A stretch of 64,000 nucleotides of DNA from Promicromonospora sp. Populi (GTDB lineage: Bacteria; Actinomycetota; Actinomycetes; Actinomycetales; Cellulomonadaceae): positions 4,464,001 through 4,528,000 of the forward strand of contig NZ_CP163528.1 in NCBI RefSeq assembly GCF_041081105.1, given 5' to 3'. The notes under the pieces were generated by a model. The model was not told the origin of the DNA. It did no database searches and saw only the letters and a program-made list of their open reading frames with translations. Numbering within the stretch: position 1 is the first letter of the stretch; each line of letters starts with the position of its first letter. Positions 17,102 through 24,916 of this stretch are shown one piece after another. The translations under genes and the position numbers were made by a program.

Positions 17102-17812
17102 GTGCTCCTCGCTTATGTAGATGAGTCCTACTCCAAGGACTACTTTTTCCTGGCTGCCGTCATCGTTGACTCCCAGTCCGCTGTTGAGATCGAGACTGGG
17201 TTGGACGCGATCGTCGATGAATACGCGCGGATGACGTCGCTGTCCGTGGAAGCCGAACTGCACGGGCACGAGTTGTTCAACGGGCACGGTGAGTGGGGTT
17301 CACTACAGATTCGCCAGCAGATCAACGTATATGGCCGCGCGCTCGAGGTGATCGGGAAGTCTGGCGCTCATGTCGTGCTCCGCGGCATGAATGTGGCGAG
17401 GCAGAAGGAGCGTTACGGAGAGAACGCTTGGCCACCGCACGACGTGGTGCTCGGCCACCTTCTCGAGAACATCGACTCAGTGGCGACGGAGCTTGATGAC
17501 TGTCTGGTCGTCGTCGCGGACGAGATACATTCCTCTGAACGGCACCGTGTGAATTTCCGTGGCTACCGTGCGAACGGGACGCCGGGATACAGAAGTTCAA
17601 GGCTGCCGTCGCTGGTGGACACGATCCATTTTGGTCCTTCCAAGCACAGCAGGTTGTTACAGGCAGCCGATCTCGTTGCGTTTATGCACCACCGTCGTTC
17701 GGCGATTGTTGAGTCGGACGCTCGGCAGGCACGTGCGATCGAGCAGATGTGGGTTCACGTGGAACCGTGTGTCAAGCGCCGCTGGACGTGGGAGCCGTCT
17801 CCGCTCCCGTAG
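17102..17812 (+). CDS. DUF3800 domain protein
   Basis: 236 residues. It matches the DUF3800 pattern: acidic start LLAYVDES, internal VVVADEIHSSERHR, and a C-terminal LLQAADLVAFMHHRR. These acidic positions are thought to form an RNase H-like active site; members are often found in phage-defence and mobile regions, but their activity is not settled. Base composition is clearly lower than around it (two 60-base lines I counted, from 17161, are 57% and 60% GC), which suggests transfer. Start GTG 17102 with a -10 box 6 nt before. It stands alone between a prepilin peptidase and a glycosyltransferase, followed by a hairpin and a palindrome. Confidence 0.8.
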   Translation: MLLAYVDESYSKDYFFLAAVIVDSQSAVEIETGLDAIVDEYARMTSLSVEAELHGHELFNGHGEWGSLQIRQQINVYGRALEVIGKSGAHVVLRGMNVARQKERYGENAWPPHDVVLGHLLENIDSVATELDDCLVVVADEIHSSERHRVNFRGYRANGTPGYRSSRLPSLVDTIHFGPSKHSRLLQAADLVAFMHHRRSAIVESDARQARAIEQMWVHVEPCVKRRWTWEPSPLP

Positions 17813-17820
17813 ACGCACAA

Positions 17821-17846
17821 AGACCCTCGCCGCTCGGCGAGGGTCT
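17821..17846 (+). terminator. Terminator hairpin after the DUF3800 gene
   Basis: AGACCCTCGCC (17821-17831), loop GCTC, GGCGAGGGTCT (17836-17846): a perfect 11-bp stem 8 nt after the stop. Confidence 0.75.
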
Positions 17847-17851
17847 AGGGC

Positions 17852-17881
17852 ATTGCGTAAGGCCTTACGGCGTCACGCAAT
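17852..17881. promoter_or_regulatory. Nested palindrome upstream of an antitoxin-like fragment
   Basis: CGTAAGGCCTTACG (17856-17869) is a perfect 14-bp palindrome. ATTGCGT (17852-17858) and ACGCAAT (17875-17881) form an outer pair. It stands about 30 nt before the fragment at 17898, as an autoregulatory operator of a toxin-antitoxin gene would. Confidence 0.4.
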
Positions 17882-17897
17882 TTGAGGTTAACACACG

Positions 17898-18077
17898 TTG
17901 GCGAGCGGAGGGGAAGCGAAGACAGAGGCTCACAGCACTTGGCGGGACGTCAAGGCCAAGCACCCCACGTCTCCGGAGTGGGAGGCCGCAGCGAGGGAGA
18001 AGAGTGATCGGGAGATCGCGGCGTACCGGCTCGCTCAGGTCTCCTATCCCCGGGTCAGGGCCGCCGCTTCCTTGTAG
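17898..18077 (+). pseudogene. Truncated antitoxin-like fragment
   Basis: A 59-residue frame opening with TTG 17898 reads ...STWRDVKAKHPTSPEWE... and ...DREIAAYRLAQVSYPRVR.... Up to AYRLAQV it resembles the N-terminal helix of actinobacterial XRE-type antitoxins (the part before the HTH, usually AYRLAELR...). The HTH itself is absent: the frame runs into the 3' end of the convergent glycosyltransferase gene and stops, overlapping it by 34 nt. GC is again lower than in neighbours. I read it as the stump of a lost antitoxin gene. This rests on pattern memory, so confidence is low, and a chance frame is possible. Confidence 0.35.
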
Positions 18078-19216
18078 GTCCGCTCCGTGGCGGCCAGGAC
18101 CTCCGGCCAGGCCACGCCCGACGGCGGCGTCGCGGCTCGGTCCAGCAGGCCGTCCAGCAGGCCGGGCTCGGTCGCGAGCCGCACGAGCGCCGACGCCAGC
18201 GTGTCGTCGTCGGGCACCACGAGGCCGGTGTCGCCGTCGACCACCCGCTCGGCCACGCCCGAACCCGAGCGCGTGACCACCGTGAGCCCGGACGCCTGCG
18301 CCTCGAGCGCGGCGACGCCGAAGGCCTCGGCGACGGCGGGCGCGACAAAGACGTCGGCGCGGGCGTAGAGCCGCTTGAGCTCCGTGGCGGTGAGGCGCCC
18401 GGGCAGGGAGACGACGTCGTGCAGCCCGTGCTGGCCGACGAACCGCAGCGCCGCCGCGCGGTCCGGGCCTTCGCCCGCGAGCGTCACGAAGAGGGCGCCG
18501 CCCGGAAGTCGGGAGGCGGCGTCGGCGACGGCCTTGAGCAGCGGGAGCATGCGTTTGCGCGGCGCGAACCGCGCGGCGGACACCACGTGCACGGCCGCGC
18601 CCTCGGGCCGGGCCTCGCGTTCGGTGCGCGGAACTCGCCAGGAGTCCAGGTCGAGTCCATTGGGCAGGATCGCGACGTCGGCCACGTCGTCGGCCGGGCG
18701 CAGGAGGCGCCGGAGCGGCGCCGCCGTCAGCTCGCTCACCGCCGACCACCGCACGGGCCAGCGGGACCACCGGGTCACGGCGTCGGCCGCCGCGAACAGG
18801 CGCCAGGCCGAGCCCCACACGCTGTGCACCGTGAGCACCGCGGGCAGCCCCAGCCGGGTGACGGGCCGCAGCGCGGCTTGCGCTGTGGGGGCGAGCACAC
18901 CCATGTGCAGGTGTACGACGTCGGGGCGATCGCCCCGGGCGATCGCCTCCCGGAGGCGGCCGGTGACGTGGGCGGAGGAGCGCGGGTGGACGGGCCAGCC
19001 GCCCGGGATGCGTGCGGCGATGCGGTGCACGGTGACGCCGTCCTCGACCGCAGTGCTCACCCCGTGCGCGCCGGGTGTGGCGGGTGTGGTGGTGATGACC
19101 TCGACGTCGTGCCCGGCCGCGACCTGCTGCGCCGCGAGGCGACTGACCTGCGCCTCGATGCCACCGAGCAGCGGGAGATAGGTGTCCGACACATGGGTGA
19201 TGCGCACGCTGGCCAT
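18044..19216 (-). CDS. Glycosyltransferase family 4
   Basis: 390 residues with a GT-B fold. The N-terminal domain starts ITHVSDTYLPLLGGIEAQV (typical GGIE acceptor loop). The C-terminal domain has VVSAARFAPRKRMLPLLKA and the donor-binding E-x7-E segment in VAPAVAEAFGVAALEAQASG. A retaining transferase using a nucleotide sugar is expected. It has no sugar-pathway neighbours and is separate from the exopolysaccharide locus, so the acceptor is unknown; a lipid or cell-wall glycan is a guess. ATG 19216. Its 3' end overlaps the antitoxin-like fragment. Confidence 0.88.
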   Translation of the reverse strand: MASVRITHVSDTYLPLLGGIEAQVSRLAAQQVAAGHDVEVITTTPATPGAHGVSTAVEDGVTVHRIAARIPGGWPVHPRSSAHVTGRLREAIARGDRPDVVHLHMGVLAPTAQAALRPVTRLGLPAVLTVHSVWGSAWRLFAAADAVTRWSRWPVRWSAVSELTAAPLRRLLRPADDVADVAILPNGLDLDSWRVPRTEREARPEGAAVHVVSAARFAPRKRMLPLLKAVADAASRLPGGALFVTLAGEGPDRAAALRFVGQHGLHDVVSLPGRLTATELKRLYARADVFVAPAVAEAFGVAALEAQASGLTVVTRSGSGVAERVVDGDTGLVVPDDDTLASALVRLATEPGLLDGLLDRAATPPSGVAWPEVLAATERTYKEAAALTRG

Positions 19217-19250
19217 CCTCCCACCGCGCGCCAGCTCACGCCGCGCCCGG

Positions 19251-19350
19251 GTCGGCAGCTTCCCGTGAGGTCGGCAGATAGCACTGAGGTCGGTCCAGGG
19301 CTGGACCGACCTCGATGCAAGGTGCCGAGTTGGTGCTGCAAGCTGCCGAC
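19251..19350. terminator. Two-tier intergenic palindrome
   Basis: Outer arms GTCGGCAGCTT (19251-19261) and AAGCTGCCGAC (19340-19350) enclose a perfect inner hairpin, GAGGTCGGTCCAG (19286-19298) with CTGGACCGACCTC (19301-19313). Words such as GTCGGCAG and GAGGTCGG recall the hairpin at 10147-10204. It lies downstream of the PspC-linked genes on the minus strand and would end their transcription. Confidence 0.6.
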
Positions 19351-19360
19351 GGTGGTGGCC

Positions 19361-20032
19361 CTAGCGTCGGCGGAGGCTGGAGACCACCGAGCCGACGACG
19401 AGGATCACGCCCGCCGCGCCAAGCAGCACGATCAGTGCCATGCCCAGGTCGAAGATCACGCCGGCGGAGACCGCGAGGATCCCCAGTCCGACGGCGATCA
19501 CGATCAGGCCCCAGACGGCCGTGCCGACGCGTGCGCGCCTGCGCTCCGTGGCCGGGGTCGCCGGCTGTGCCGACTGGCCCTGCTGTGCCGACTGGCCATG
19601 GTGAGCCGGCCGGCCCTGCTGTGCCGACTGGCCCTGGTGGACCGGAGCTACCGGCTGGGTCAGTCCCGTGCCGGGGGAGGACGACACAGCAGCCACCGCG
19701 GGAGCGTCCTGGACGGCGGATGCCGCCGACTCTGCCGCCGCCGATTCCGTCACCTGCGCCGCGGCGACGCCGTAGGCCGGGTGCACCTCACCCTCGGGTG
19801 CTGTGCCCTCGGGGATCCGCTGGGTGCCGGACGCGAACTCGCGCGTCTCGGCCTCGTGGGTGGCGATCTCCTGCGTCGGCGGTGTCGCCGCTGCGGGCAG
19901 CACCGTGGGCAGCACCTCGGTGGTGTCGGGATCGTTCGTGGTCTTGTGGTCCATGTCTTCGCTCGTGTCCTGGCCCTCGGGCCGGCTGGGGATCTCGCTC
20001 TGGATGTTGTCGTCGTTCTTGTGCTCGGTCAT
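19361..20032 (-). CDS. Membrane protein with disordered N terminus and hexapeptide repeats
   Basis: 223 residues, function not recognised. Residues 1 to about 165 are hydrophilic, rich in Ala/Thr/Glu/Gln and without hydrophobic segments. They include four tandem 6-residue units of the type QGQSAQ (18-bp DNA units at 19565-19636). Two helices (TAVWGLIVIAVGLGILAV and MALIVLLGAAGVILVVG) end the protein, followed by SSLRRR. It follows the PspC gene by 11 nt on the same strand and is probably co-transcribed, suggesting a role in the same envelope-stress module. Confidence 0.7.
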   Translation of the reverse strand: MTEHKNDDNIQSEIPSRPEGQDTSEDMDHKTTNDPDTTEVLPTVLPAAATPPTQEIATHEAETREFASGTQRIPEGTAPEGEVHPAYGVAAAQVTESAAAESAASAVQDAPAVAAVSSSPGTGLTQPVAPVHQGQSAQQGRPAHHGQSAQQGQSAQPATPATERRRARVGTAVWGLIVIAVGLGILAVSAGVIFDLGMALIVLLGAAGVILVVGSVVSSLRRR

Positions 20033-20043
20033 GGCGGGCTCCC

Positions 20044-21630
20044 TCAGTTGCTCTCGGACACGACGACCTCGCCCGCGCCGGCCTCGATCTCGAGGCTGAG
20101 CAGGGCGCCGTCATCGCCGACTTCGTCACTTGCGAAATAGTTGTCAGAGCCGAGGCCGCTCGCGGCTCGGTCCTGGTCGTCGACGTTCCACTGGACCGAC
20201 CCGGCGGCGACGTAGGCGTTCGCCTCGACGGCCGTGTCCGCGGGTACGAGCACCGTCGTCGCGCCCGCCCCGAGCTCGATCGGCACCACGACGGGCGTGC
20301 CGGGCTCGACCTCGGACAGGTCGAGCTGGGACAGGTCGATGGTCGGGTCGCCCCAGCGGACGTAGAAGCCGTCCTCCGCCTCGCGAATGGTCTGCACCTC
20401 GATGGTGCCCTCGGTGATGCTGGCTGCCCGCGGGTTGTCGGAGTCGGTCACGAGCTCCTCGATCTGCTGGCGGCTCGCTTCGGCGTCGTCGGCCCAGCGC
20501 GGGACGTCGGAACCGACGACTGCCACGTACCCCAGGCCGAACACCAGGGCGACGATCGCGAAGAACCCGAGCACACCGCTGGTGCGGCCGCGCAGGCCGG
20601 ACACGAGGATCGCGACCCCGAGCGCCACCGTCGCGATGCCCATCCAGGCCGAAACGAGCTCGAGCGAGCTGGACAGGTAGCTCTGGCGGTCGAAGGCCAG
20701 GAACAGGGCCCCGGCCAGCAGGATCACACCCAGGGTGACGCCCACGGTGGTGCCGCCCGGACCACGCCGGGTACGGGGCGGGCGCGGGCTGTAGACCGGC
20801 TGCGGCGGGCTGACCGCCTGCGGGCCGGACCGGTACGGGGCCTGCGGCTGCGGCTGGCGGTGCGGCGCCGGGCCGGCACCAGTTGCGTAGACCAGGCCGT
20901 CCTGGCGGTTGTAGTCGACTCTCGGCGCGGGCGTGAACGGGGCGGGGGTGCCAGGCGCACCAGGCGCACCCGGCGCACCCGGCGCACCAGGAACGGCACC
21001 CGGTACCTGGCCCGTGCGCCGCGCGGCACTGTTGTCCCGCGATCGCTGCACACCCTGGACGATCAGGTAGAGCACCAGCCCGAGGGCGGCAAGCCAGAAG
21101 AGGAAAGTGAGCAGGCCCCAGCCGTCGCCGCCGTCCCACCAGCCCAGCGGGCCGCCCCAGGCGAAACCGCTCAGGAACACGGCCACCGAGCCGAGCATCG
21201 CGACGTCGAAGTTGCCGCGGATCGCCTCCTGCAGGTGGATGCGTCCGTCGCGCTCGGGGAGCAGCGCCCAGCCGACGCCGTAGGCGATCAGGCCGAGCCC
21301 GCCCAGGAAGAAGCTGATGATCAGCAGGCCGCGCACGAGCAGCGGGTCCCAGCCGATCCGCTCGGCGATGCCGCCTGCGACGCCACCCACCCAGCGCTGG
21401 TCGGACCGCGGGAACAGGCCGCGGCGGATGGAGGCGAAGAAGCCGGTCTCGGGATAGGGCTGCTGCCCGGGGGCCGCAGGTGCAGGGTCGACGACGGGGT
21501 CGACCGCTGGTTCGGCCGCGGCGTTGGCCGCCGGGCCGGAGTATCTGGCGTCCGGGTCGACCGGCCTGGCGTCGGCCGGCGCGGACGGCTCACTCGTGGC
21601 GTCCTCGGGACGCGTCTCGTCGGTGCTCAT
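20044..21630 (-). CDS. PspC domain membrane protein with C-terminal beta-rich domain
   Basis: 528 residues. A PspC domain (about 55-120: RRGLFPRSDQRWVGGVAGGIAERIGWDPLLVR, split here only in reading) is followed by several helices, a Gly-Ala-Pro repeat linker (about 200-215), three more helices, and a C-terminal extracytoplasmic beta domain (ITEGTIEVQTIREAEDG to the end) like the 'toastrack' part of LiaF/DUF2154 proteins. It is divergent from a PspC-bearing sensor kinase, matching the actinobacterial arrangement where such proteins sense or relay envelope stress. Start ATG 21630 (MSTDETRPE); longer frames would overlap the kinase promoter. Confidence 0.85.
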   Translation of the reverse strand: MSTDETRPEDATSEPSAPADARPVDPDARYSGPAANAAAEPAVDPVVDPAPAAPGQQPYPETGFFASIRRGLFPRSDQRWVGGVAGGIAERIGWDPLLVRGLLIISFFLGGLGLIAYGVGWALLPERDGRIHLQEAIRGNFDVAMLGSVAVFLSGFAWGGPLGWWDGGDGWGLLTFLFWLAALGLVLYLIVQGVQRSRDNSAARRTGQVPGAVPGAPGAPGAPGAPGTPAPFTPAPRVDYNRQDGLVYATGAGPAPHRQPQPQAPYRSGPQAVSPPQPVYSPRPPRTRRGPGGTTVGVTLGVILLAGALFLAFDRQSYLSSSLELVSAWMGIATVALGVAILVSGLRGRTSGVLGFFAIVALVFGLGYVAVVGSDVPRWADDAEASRQQIEELVTDSDNPRAASITEGTIEVQTIREAEDGFYVRWGDPTIDLSQLDLSEVEPGTPVVVPIELGAGATTVLVPADTAVEANAYVAAGSVQWNVDDQDRAASGLGSDNYFASDEVGDDGALLSLEIEAGAGEVVVSESN

Positions 21631-21680
21631 GATGCCAATGCTGGTCGACGGGCGGCCGATCCGGCATCGGGACCTGCCCT

Positions 21681-21696
21681 GAACCGACCCTGGTTC
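21681..21696. promoter_or_regulatory. Small inverted repeat in the divergent PspC/kinase promoter
   Basis: GAACC (21681-21685) and GGTTC (21692-21696) with 6 nt between, in the middle of the 136-bp divergent region. It could be the site of the response regulator encoded next door, acting on both promoters; short arms keep this weak. Confidence 0.3.
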
Positions 21697-21766
21697 GGCC
21701 TCCGCCGGACCCTGAGATCCGCCCCCAGGCGTATTCAGGGGCCTTGCGGCGTGTGACGATCGGGGG

Positions 21767-23206
21767 GTGAAGCAGAGACTTACCCTCCGCAGGCCCGGCA
21801 AGGCCGGACCGGGATACAGCGGCCGCTGGGTGGCCGGAGTCGCCGCCGGCCTGGCGGCGCACACCGGCCTGCCCGTGTGGCTGGTCCGGCTCGGCTTCGT
21901 CGCGCTCACCGCGTTCGCCGGAGCGGGACTGGTGGCCTACGTGTTCTGGTGGGTCACGGTCCCTGCGGGCGTCCCCACCCTGGACGACGGCGCGGTGCCC
22001 ACCGAACGCCGTCGGCTCGCCCCGCGCCTGGCCACCGATCCCGACGCCGATGCCAGCGCCCCGGACCGGGCCGCCGCGGACCGGAGCGCCGTGTCGCTCG
22101 TCGACCGCGTGCGCCTGTCCGGGCCCGTGTCCCGGCTGGCGGTGCGGGACATCTGGATCGGGGTGGTACTGCTGTCGAGCGCGGCGCTCATGATCGCGAT
22201 CCGCGCCGACTGGGACCCGGTCGCCTCCTGGGTGCTGCCCGCGCTCATCGGGCTCGGAGGTGTCGCCCTGGCGTGGAGCCAGGTCGACGCGACCGAGCGG
22301 GACCGGTGGGTCGGCGGCACAGGTACGGGCATGCGGTCGCGGTCGGCGCTCCTGCGGCTCGCCGGCGGTGTTGTGCTCACGATGCTCGGCGTCCTGATGC
22401 TCGTGGGCCAGGACACACCGGCGAGCGTGCTGTGGCAGGCCGCCGTCGCATCGGTGGCCATGGTCGCGGGCGTGGTGCTCGTCTCCGTGCCGTGGTGGTT
22501 CCGGCTCGTGCGCCAGCTCGGCGACGAGCGGGCGGCCCGTGCCCGGGAGTCCGAGCGCGCCGACATCGCCGCCCACCTGCACGACTCGGTGCTGCAGACC
22601 CTCGCCCTGATCCGGGCCCAGGCGTCCGACGCCGAGGCCGTGTCCCGCATGGCCCGCGCCCAGGAGCGCGAGCTGCGCGGCTGGCTCTACGACGACCGGC
22701 AGGAGCCCGGCACGTCGGTGGCCGCCGAGCTGAAGGACCTGGTGGCCGAGATCGAGGACGCCGTGGCGCCGCTGACCGTCGAGACGGTTGTGGTGGGCGA
22801 CTGCCCGCCCACGGAGTACACCTCCGCGCTGCTGCAGGCCGCGCGCGAGGCCCTGCTCAACGCCTTCAAGCACGGCAGCCCGCCGGTCTCGGTCTATCTT
22901 GAGGTCACCGACGAGGTGGCGGAGGTGTTTGTGCGCGACCGGGGCGAGGGGTTCGACCTGGAGGAGATAGCGCAGGACCGGTTCGGTGTGCGCGAGTCGA
23001 TCCTCGGCCGGGTCCGCCGGCGCGGTGGCAGTGCCGAGGTCGTCAGCCGGTCCGGCTGGGGCACCGAGGTGCGGCTGCGCATGCCGCTGGACAAGCCGGC
23101 GAACGGTGAGAAGAAGTCCGAGAAGAACGGCAGGGCACGGGCCACCACGGCTCCCAGCCCGGGCCTGGCTACTACACCAACCAATGCGGAAGGCGCGACG
23201 AGATGA
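21767..23206 (+). CDS. PspC-domain sensor histidine kinase
   Basis: 479 residues. The N-terminal PspC domain (GYSGRWVAGVAAGLAAHTG) and helices up to about residue 250 form the sensing part. The kinase core has the HPK7-type phospho-acceptor region IAAHLHDSVLQTL (His272), the N box REALLNAFKHGS and G box VRDRGEGFD. The C-terminal 35 residues are Lys/Ala-rich and probably disordered. The GTG start at 21767 is preceded by a G run. It overlaps its response regulator by ATGA. With the divergent PspC protein it forms an envelope-stress two-component module. Confidence 0.92.
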   Translation: MKQRLTLRRPGKAGPGYSGRWVAGVAAGLAAHTGLPVWLVRLGFVALTAFAGAGLVAYVFWWVTVPAGVPTLDDGAVPTERRRLAPRLATDPDADASAPDRAAADRSAVSLVDRVRLSGPVSRLAVRDIWIGVVLLSSAALMIAIRADWDPVASWVLPALIGLGGVALAWSQVDATERDRWVGGTGTGMRSRSALLRLAGGVVLTMLGVLMLVGQDTPASVLWQAAVASVAMVAGVVLVSVPWWFRLVRQLGDERAARARESERADIAAHLHDSVLQTLALIRAQASDAEAVSRMARAQERELRGWLYDDRQEPGTSVAAELKDLVAEIEDAVAPLTVETVVVGDCPPTEYTSALLQAAREALLNAFKHGSPPVSVYLEVTDEVAEVFVRDRGEGFDLEEIAQDRFGVRESILGRVRRRGGSAEVVSRSGWGTEVRLRMPLDKPANGEKKSEKNGRARATTAPSPGLATTPTNAEGATR

Positions 23207-23898
23207 CAGGCCAGACGACGGTCTCGGGCGGCGGGCTGGTATCCCTTCCGGTACCCGTGGTGCTCGTGGACGACCACCACCTGTTCCGCACGGGCGTGCG
23301 CGCCTCCCTGGACGACCGGGTGACGGTGGTGGGCGAGGCGTCCGACGTCGACTCCGCCGTGGCTCGGGTGCACGAGCACCGCCCGCCGGTGGTGCTGCTC
23401 GACGTGCACCTGCCCGGCGGCAACGGCGGGGGCGGCGCCGAGGTGGTGCAGCGCTGCCAGGAACCGCTGGCGCAGGGCACCCGGTTCCTGGCGCTCTCGG
23501 TGTCCGACGCCGCGGAGGACGTCGTCTCCGTGATCCGCGCCGGCGCGCGCGGCTACGTCACCAAGAACATCGCGCCGTCCGAGCTGTCGTCGGCAGTGGT
23601 GCAGGTGGCCGGGGGTGACGCCGTCTTCTCGCCGCGGCTGGCCGGCTTTGTGCTGGACGCGTTCGGCGCGTCCGCCAACGACATAGCGGTGGCTGACGAC
23701 GAGCTCGACCGCCTCTCGAAGCGCGAGCAGGAGGTCATGCGGCTCATCGCCCGCGGGTACTCCTACCGGGAGGTCGCGAGCGAGCTGTTCATCTCGATCA
23801 AGACCGTCGAGACGCACGTCAGCGCGGTGCTCCGCAAGCTCCAGCTCTCCTCGCGGTACGAGCTGACGCGCTGGGCGGTGGCACGGCGGCTGCTCTGA
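23203..23898 (+). CDS. NarL/LuxR-family response regulator
   Basis: 231 residues. The receiver domain (about 17-135) has VVLVDDHHLFRTGV with the acidic pair, the phospho-acceptor in LLDVHLPGG (Asp67) and a conserved lysine in YVTKNI. The C-terminal LuxR HTH reads LSKREQEVMRLIARGYSYREVA and ISIKTVETHVSAVLRKL. Start ATG 23203 overlaps the kinase stop (ATGA), so they are coupled partners. A terminator hairpin follows 8 nt after the stop, closing the operon. Confidence 0.95.
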   Translation: MTGQTTVSGGGLVSLPVPVVLVDDHHLFRTGVRASLDDRVTVVGEASDVDSAVARVHEHRPPVVLLDVHLPGGNGGGGAEVVQRCQEPLAQGTRFLALSVSDAAEDVVSVIRAGARGYVTKNIAPSELSSAVVQVAGGDAVFSPRLAGFVLDAFGASANDIAVADDELDRLSKREQEVMRLIARGYSYREVASELFISIKTVETHVSAVLRKLQLSSRYELTRWAVARRLL

Positions 23899-23906
23899 CG
23901 TTGTTG

Positions 23907-23935
23907 CCCGCTCGTTCGCTTGGCGAACGAGCGGG
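23907..23935 (+). terminator. Terminator of the kinase-regulator operon
   Basis: CCCGCTCGTTCGC (23907-23919), loop TTG, GCGAACGAGCGGG (23923-23935): a perfect 13-bp stem, extended by TTGTT and AACAA outside. Confidence 0.8.
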
Positions 23936-24024
23936 TGAACAATTCCGGCCTGCGGTGCATAAGGCGATTTAGTGGGCCTCCAGGGGCTGGCAGCAAACGC
24001 CCTGCGTGGTTGAATGTCGGTCCA

Positions 24025-24858
24025 ATGCGGACTCGTCGACTCGTCAGCCTCATGGTCGCGGTGGTGGCGGGAATCATCTGGGTGCTCAGCACCAGCGCCA
24101 ATGCCACCAACTCCTGGGAACCGATCAACTTCCTCCTGCGGATCGCCGCGGGCACCGTCACGGTTGCCGCGGCGGCGGAGTGGTTGTGGCTGAGCCTGCG
24201 TGAGGGCCGAGACCTCGACGGGGACCAGGCTGCTGCTGAGGACCCGGCCGCCAAGGACCGGAACGTTGCGGACCTGGCCGCTGCGGACCAAGCCGTAGCG
24301 GATCGAGCCGTAGCAGACCAAGCTCTTGACGAGGGCAGTGCCGCTGATGACGGCCAGGCCCCTCAGGACTGGGCTGTCAACGAGGACAGGCCCGTTGACG
24401 ATGGCCGCGCCGCGCACGAGGAACGCGTTCTCGACCCCGGAGTCGGCGAGCCCCGGGAGACGGCTCTTCCCGCAGTACGCAGCGCGGGCTCCAGGACGGT
24501 GCTCGACCTCCTGCTGTCGCTGTTCGGCCGGCGCCGGCGCTCGGCGAACGAGGACCTGGCCGTCGTCGCGGGCGGTGGCGCCGTGCTTGTCGTCGCGTAC
24601 CTGATGGAGCGGAAGGTTCGCCGGGTGTCGCTTCGCGTCGGGCTGGACGAGGCCTCGGTCCAGTCCCTGGAGGCCGCGCTGGGCGCCGCACCGCACCGGG
24701 TGTTCGGCACGGAGACGCCCACGCGGGGACTCTTCAACCGGTCGGCGTACACGCAGGTCGAGGGCGCCTCCCGGTCGGGGGCGTGGAGCATCTCGGTCCC
24801 GACGGAAGACGTGGACACGCTCCGCTACGCACTGGCCCGAGCCGACGAGATACGTTGA
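24025..24858 (+). CDS. Unknown membrane protein with Asp/Ala-rich linker
   Basis: 277 residues from ATG 24025; not recognised. Two N-terminal hydrophobic segments (SLMVAVVAGIIWVLST and FLLRIAAGTVTVAAAAEW) are followed by an acidic, repetitive stretch (about 80-130) built on ADQAVADRAVA-like units, then a hydrophobic segment VVAGGGAVLVVAYLM and a C-terminal soluble domain of about 80 residues (VSLRVGLDEASVQSLEAAL to the end) with a possible alpha/beta ferredoxin-like pattern. An earlier in-frame codon at 23920 would start inside the upstream terminator, so I reject it. Its stop lies in a hairpin shared with cysG. Confidence 0.65.
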   Translation: MRTRRLVSLMVAVVAGIIWVLSTSANATNSWEPINFLLRIAAGTVTVAAAAEWLWLSLREGRDLDGDQAAAEDPAAKDRNVADLAAADQAVADRAVADQALDEGSAADDGQAPQDWAVNEDRPVDDGRAAHEERVLDPGVGEPRETALPAVRSAGSRTVLDLLLSLFGRRRRSANEDLAVVAGGGAVLVVAYLMERKVRRVSLRVGLDEASVQSLEAALGAAPHRVFGTETPTRGLFNRSAYTQVEGASRSGAWSISVPTEDVDTLRYALARADEIR

Positions 24859-24916
24859 GTGCTGGCTATCTGCTGGGTTGATGGCCTTCGCGCCAACAGA
24901 TACCCAGCACTCAACG
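24853..24916. terminator. Hairpin shared by two convergent genes, stop codons in both arms
   Basis: CGTTGAGTGCTGGCTATCTG (24853-24872) pairs with 24897-24916 with one mismatch. The TGA in each arm is the stop codon of the gene entering from that side, so both genes end in the same CGT-TGA-GTGCTGG context. Bidirectional terminator. Confidence 0.75.

Noticed and set aside
20940..21000. Possible CRISPR-like or satellite repeat
   Set aside because: It is a 9-bp coding repeat for Gly-Ala-Pro in the PspC protein linker, without spacers.
23933..23939. GGGTGAA heptamer outside the polysaccharide locus
   Set aside because: It is part of the terminator stem of the kinase-regulator operon and has no -10 at the required distance.
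23920..24024. Upstream extension of the unknown membrane protein
   Set aside because: It would start inside the terminator stem; ATG 24025 leads straight into the first membrane helix.
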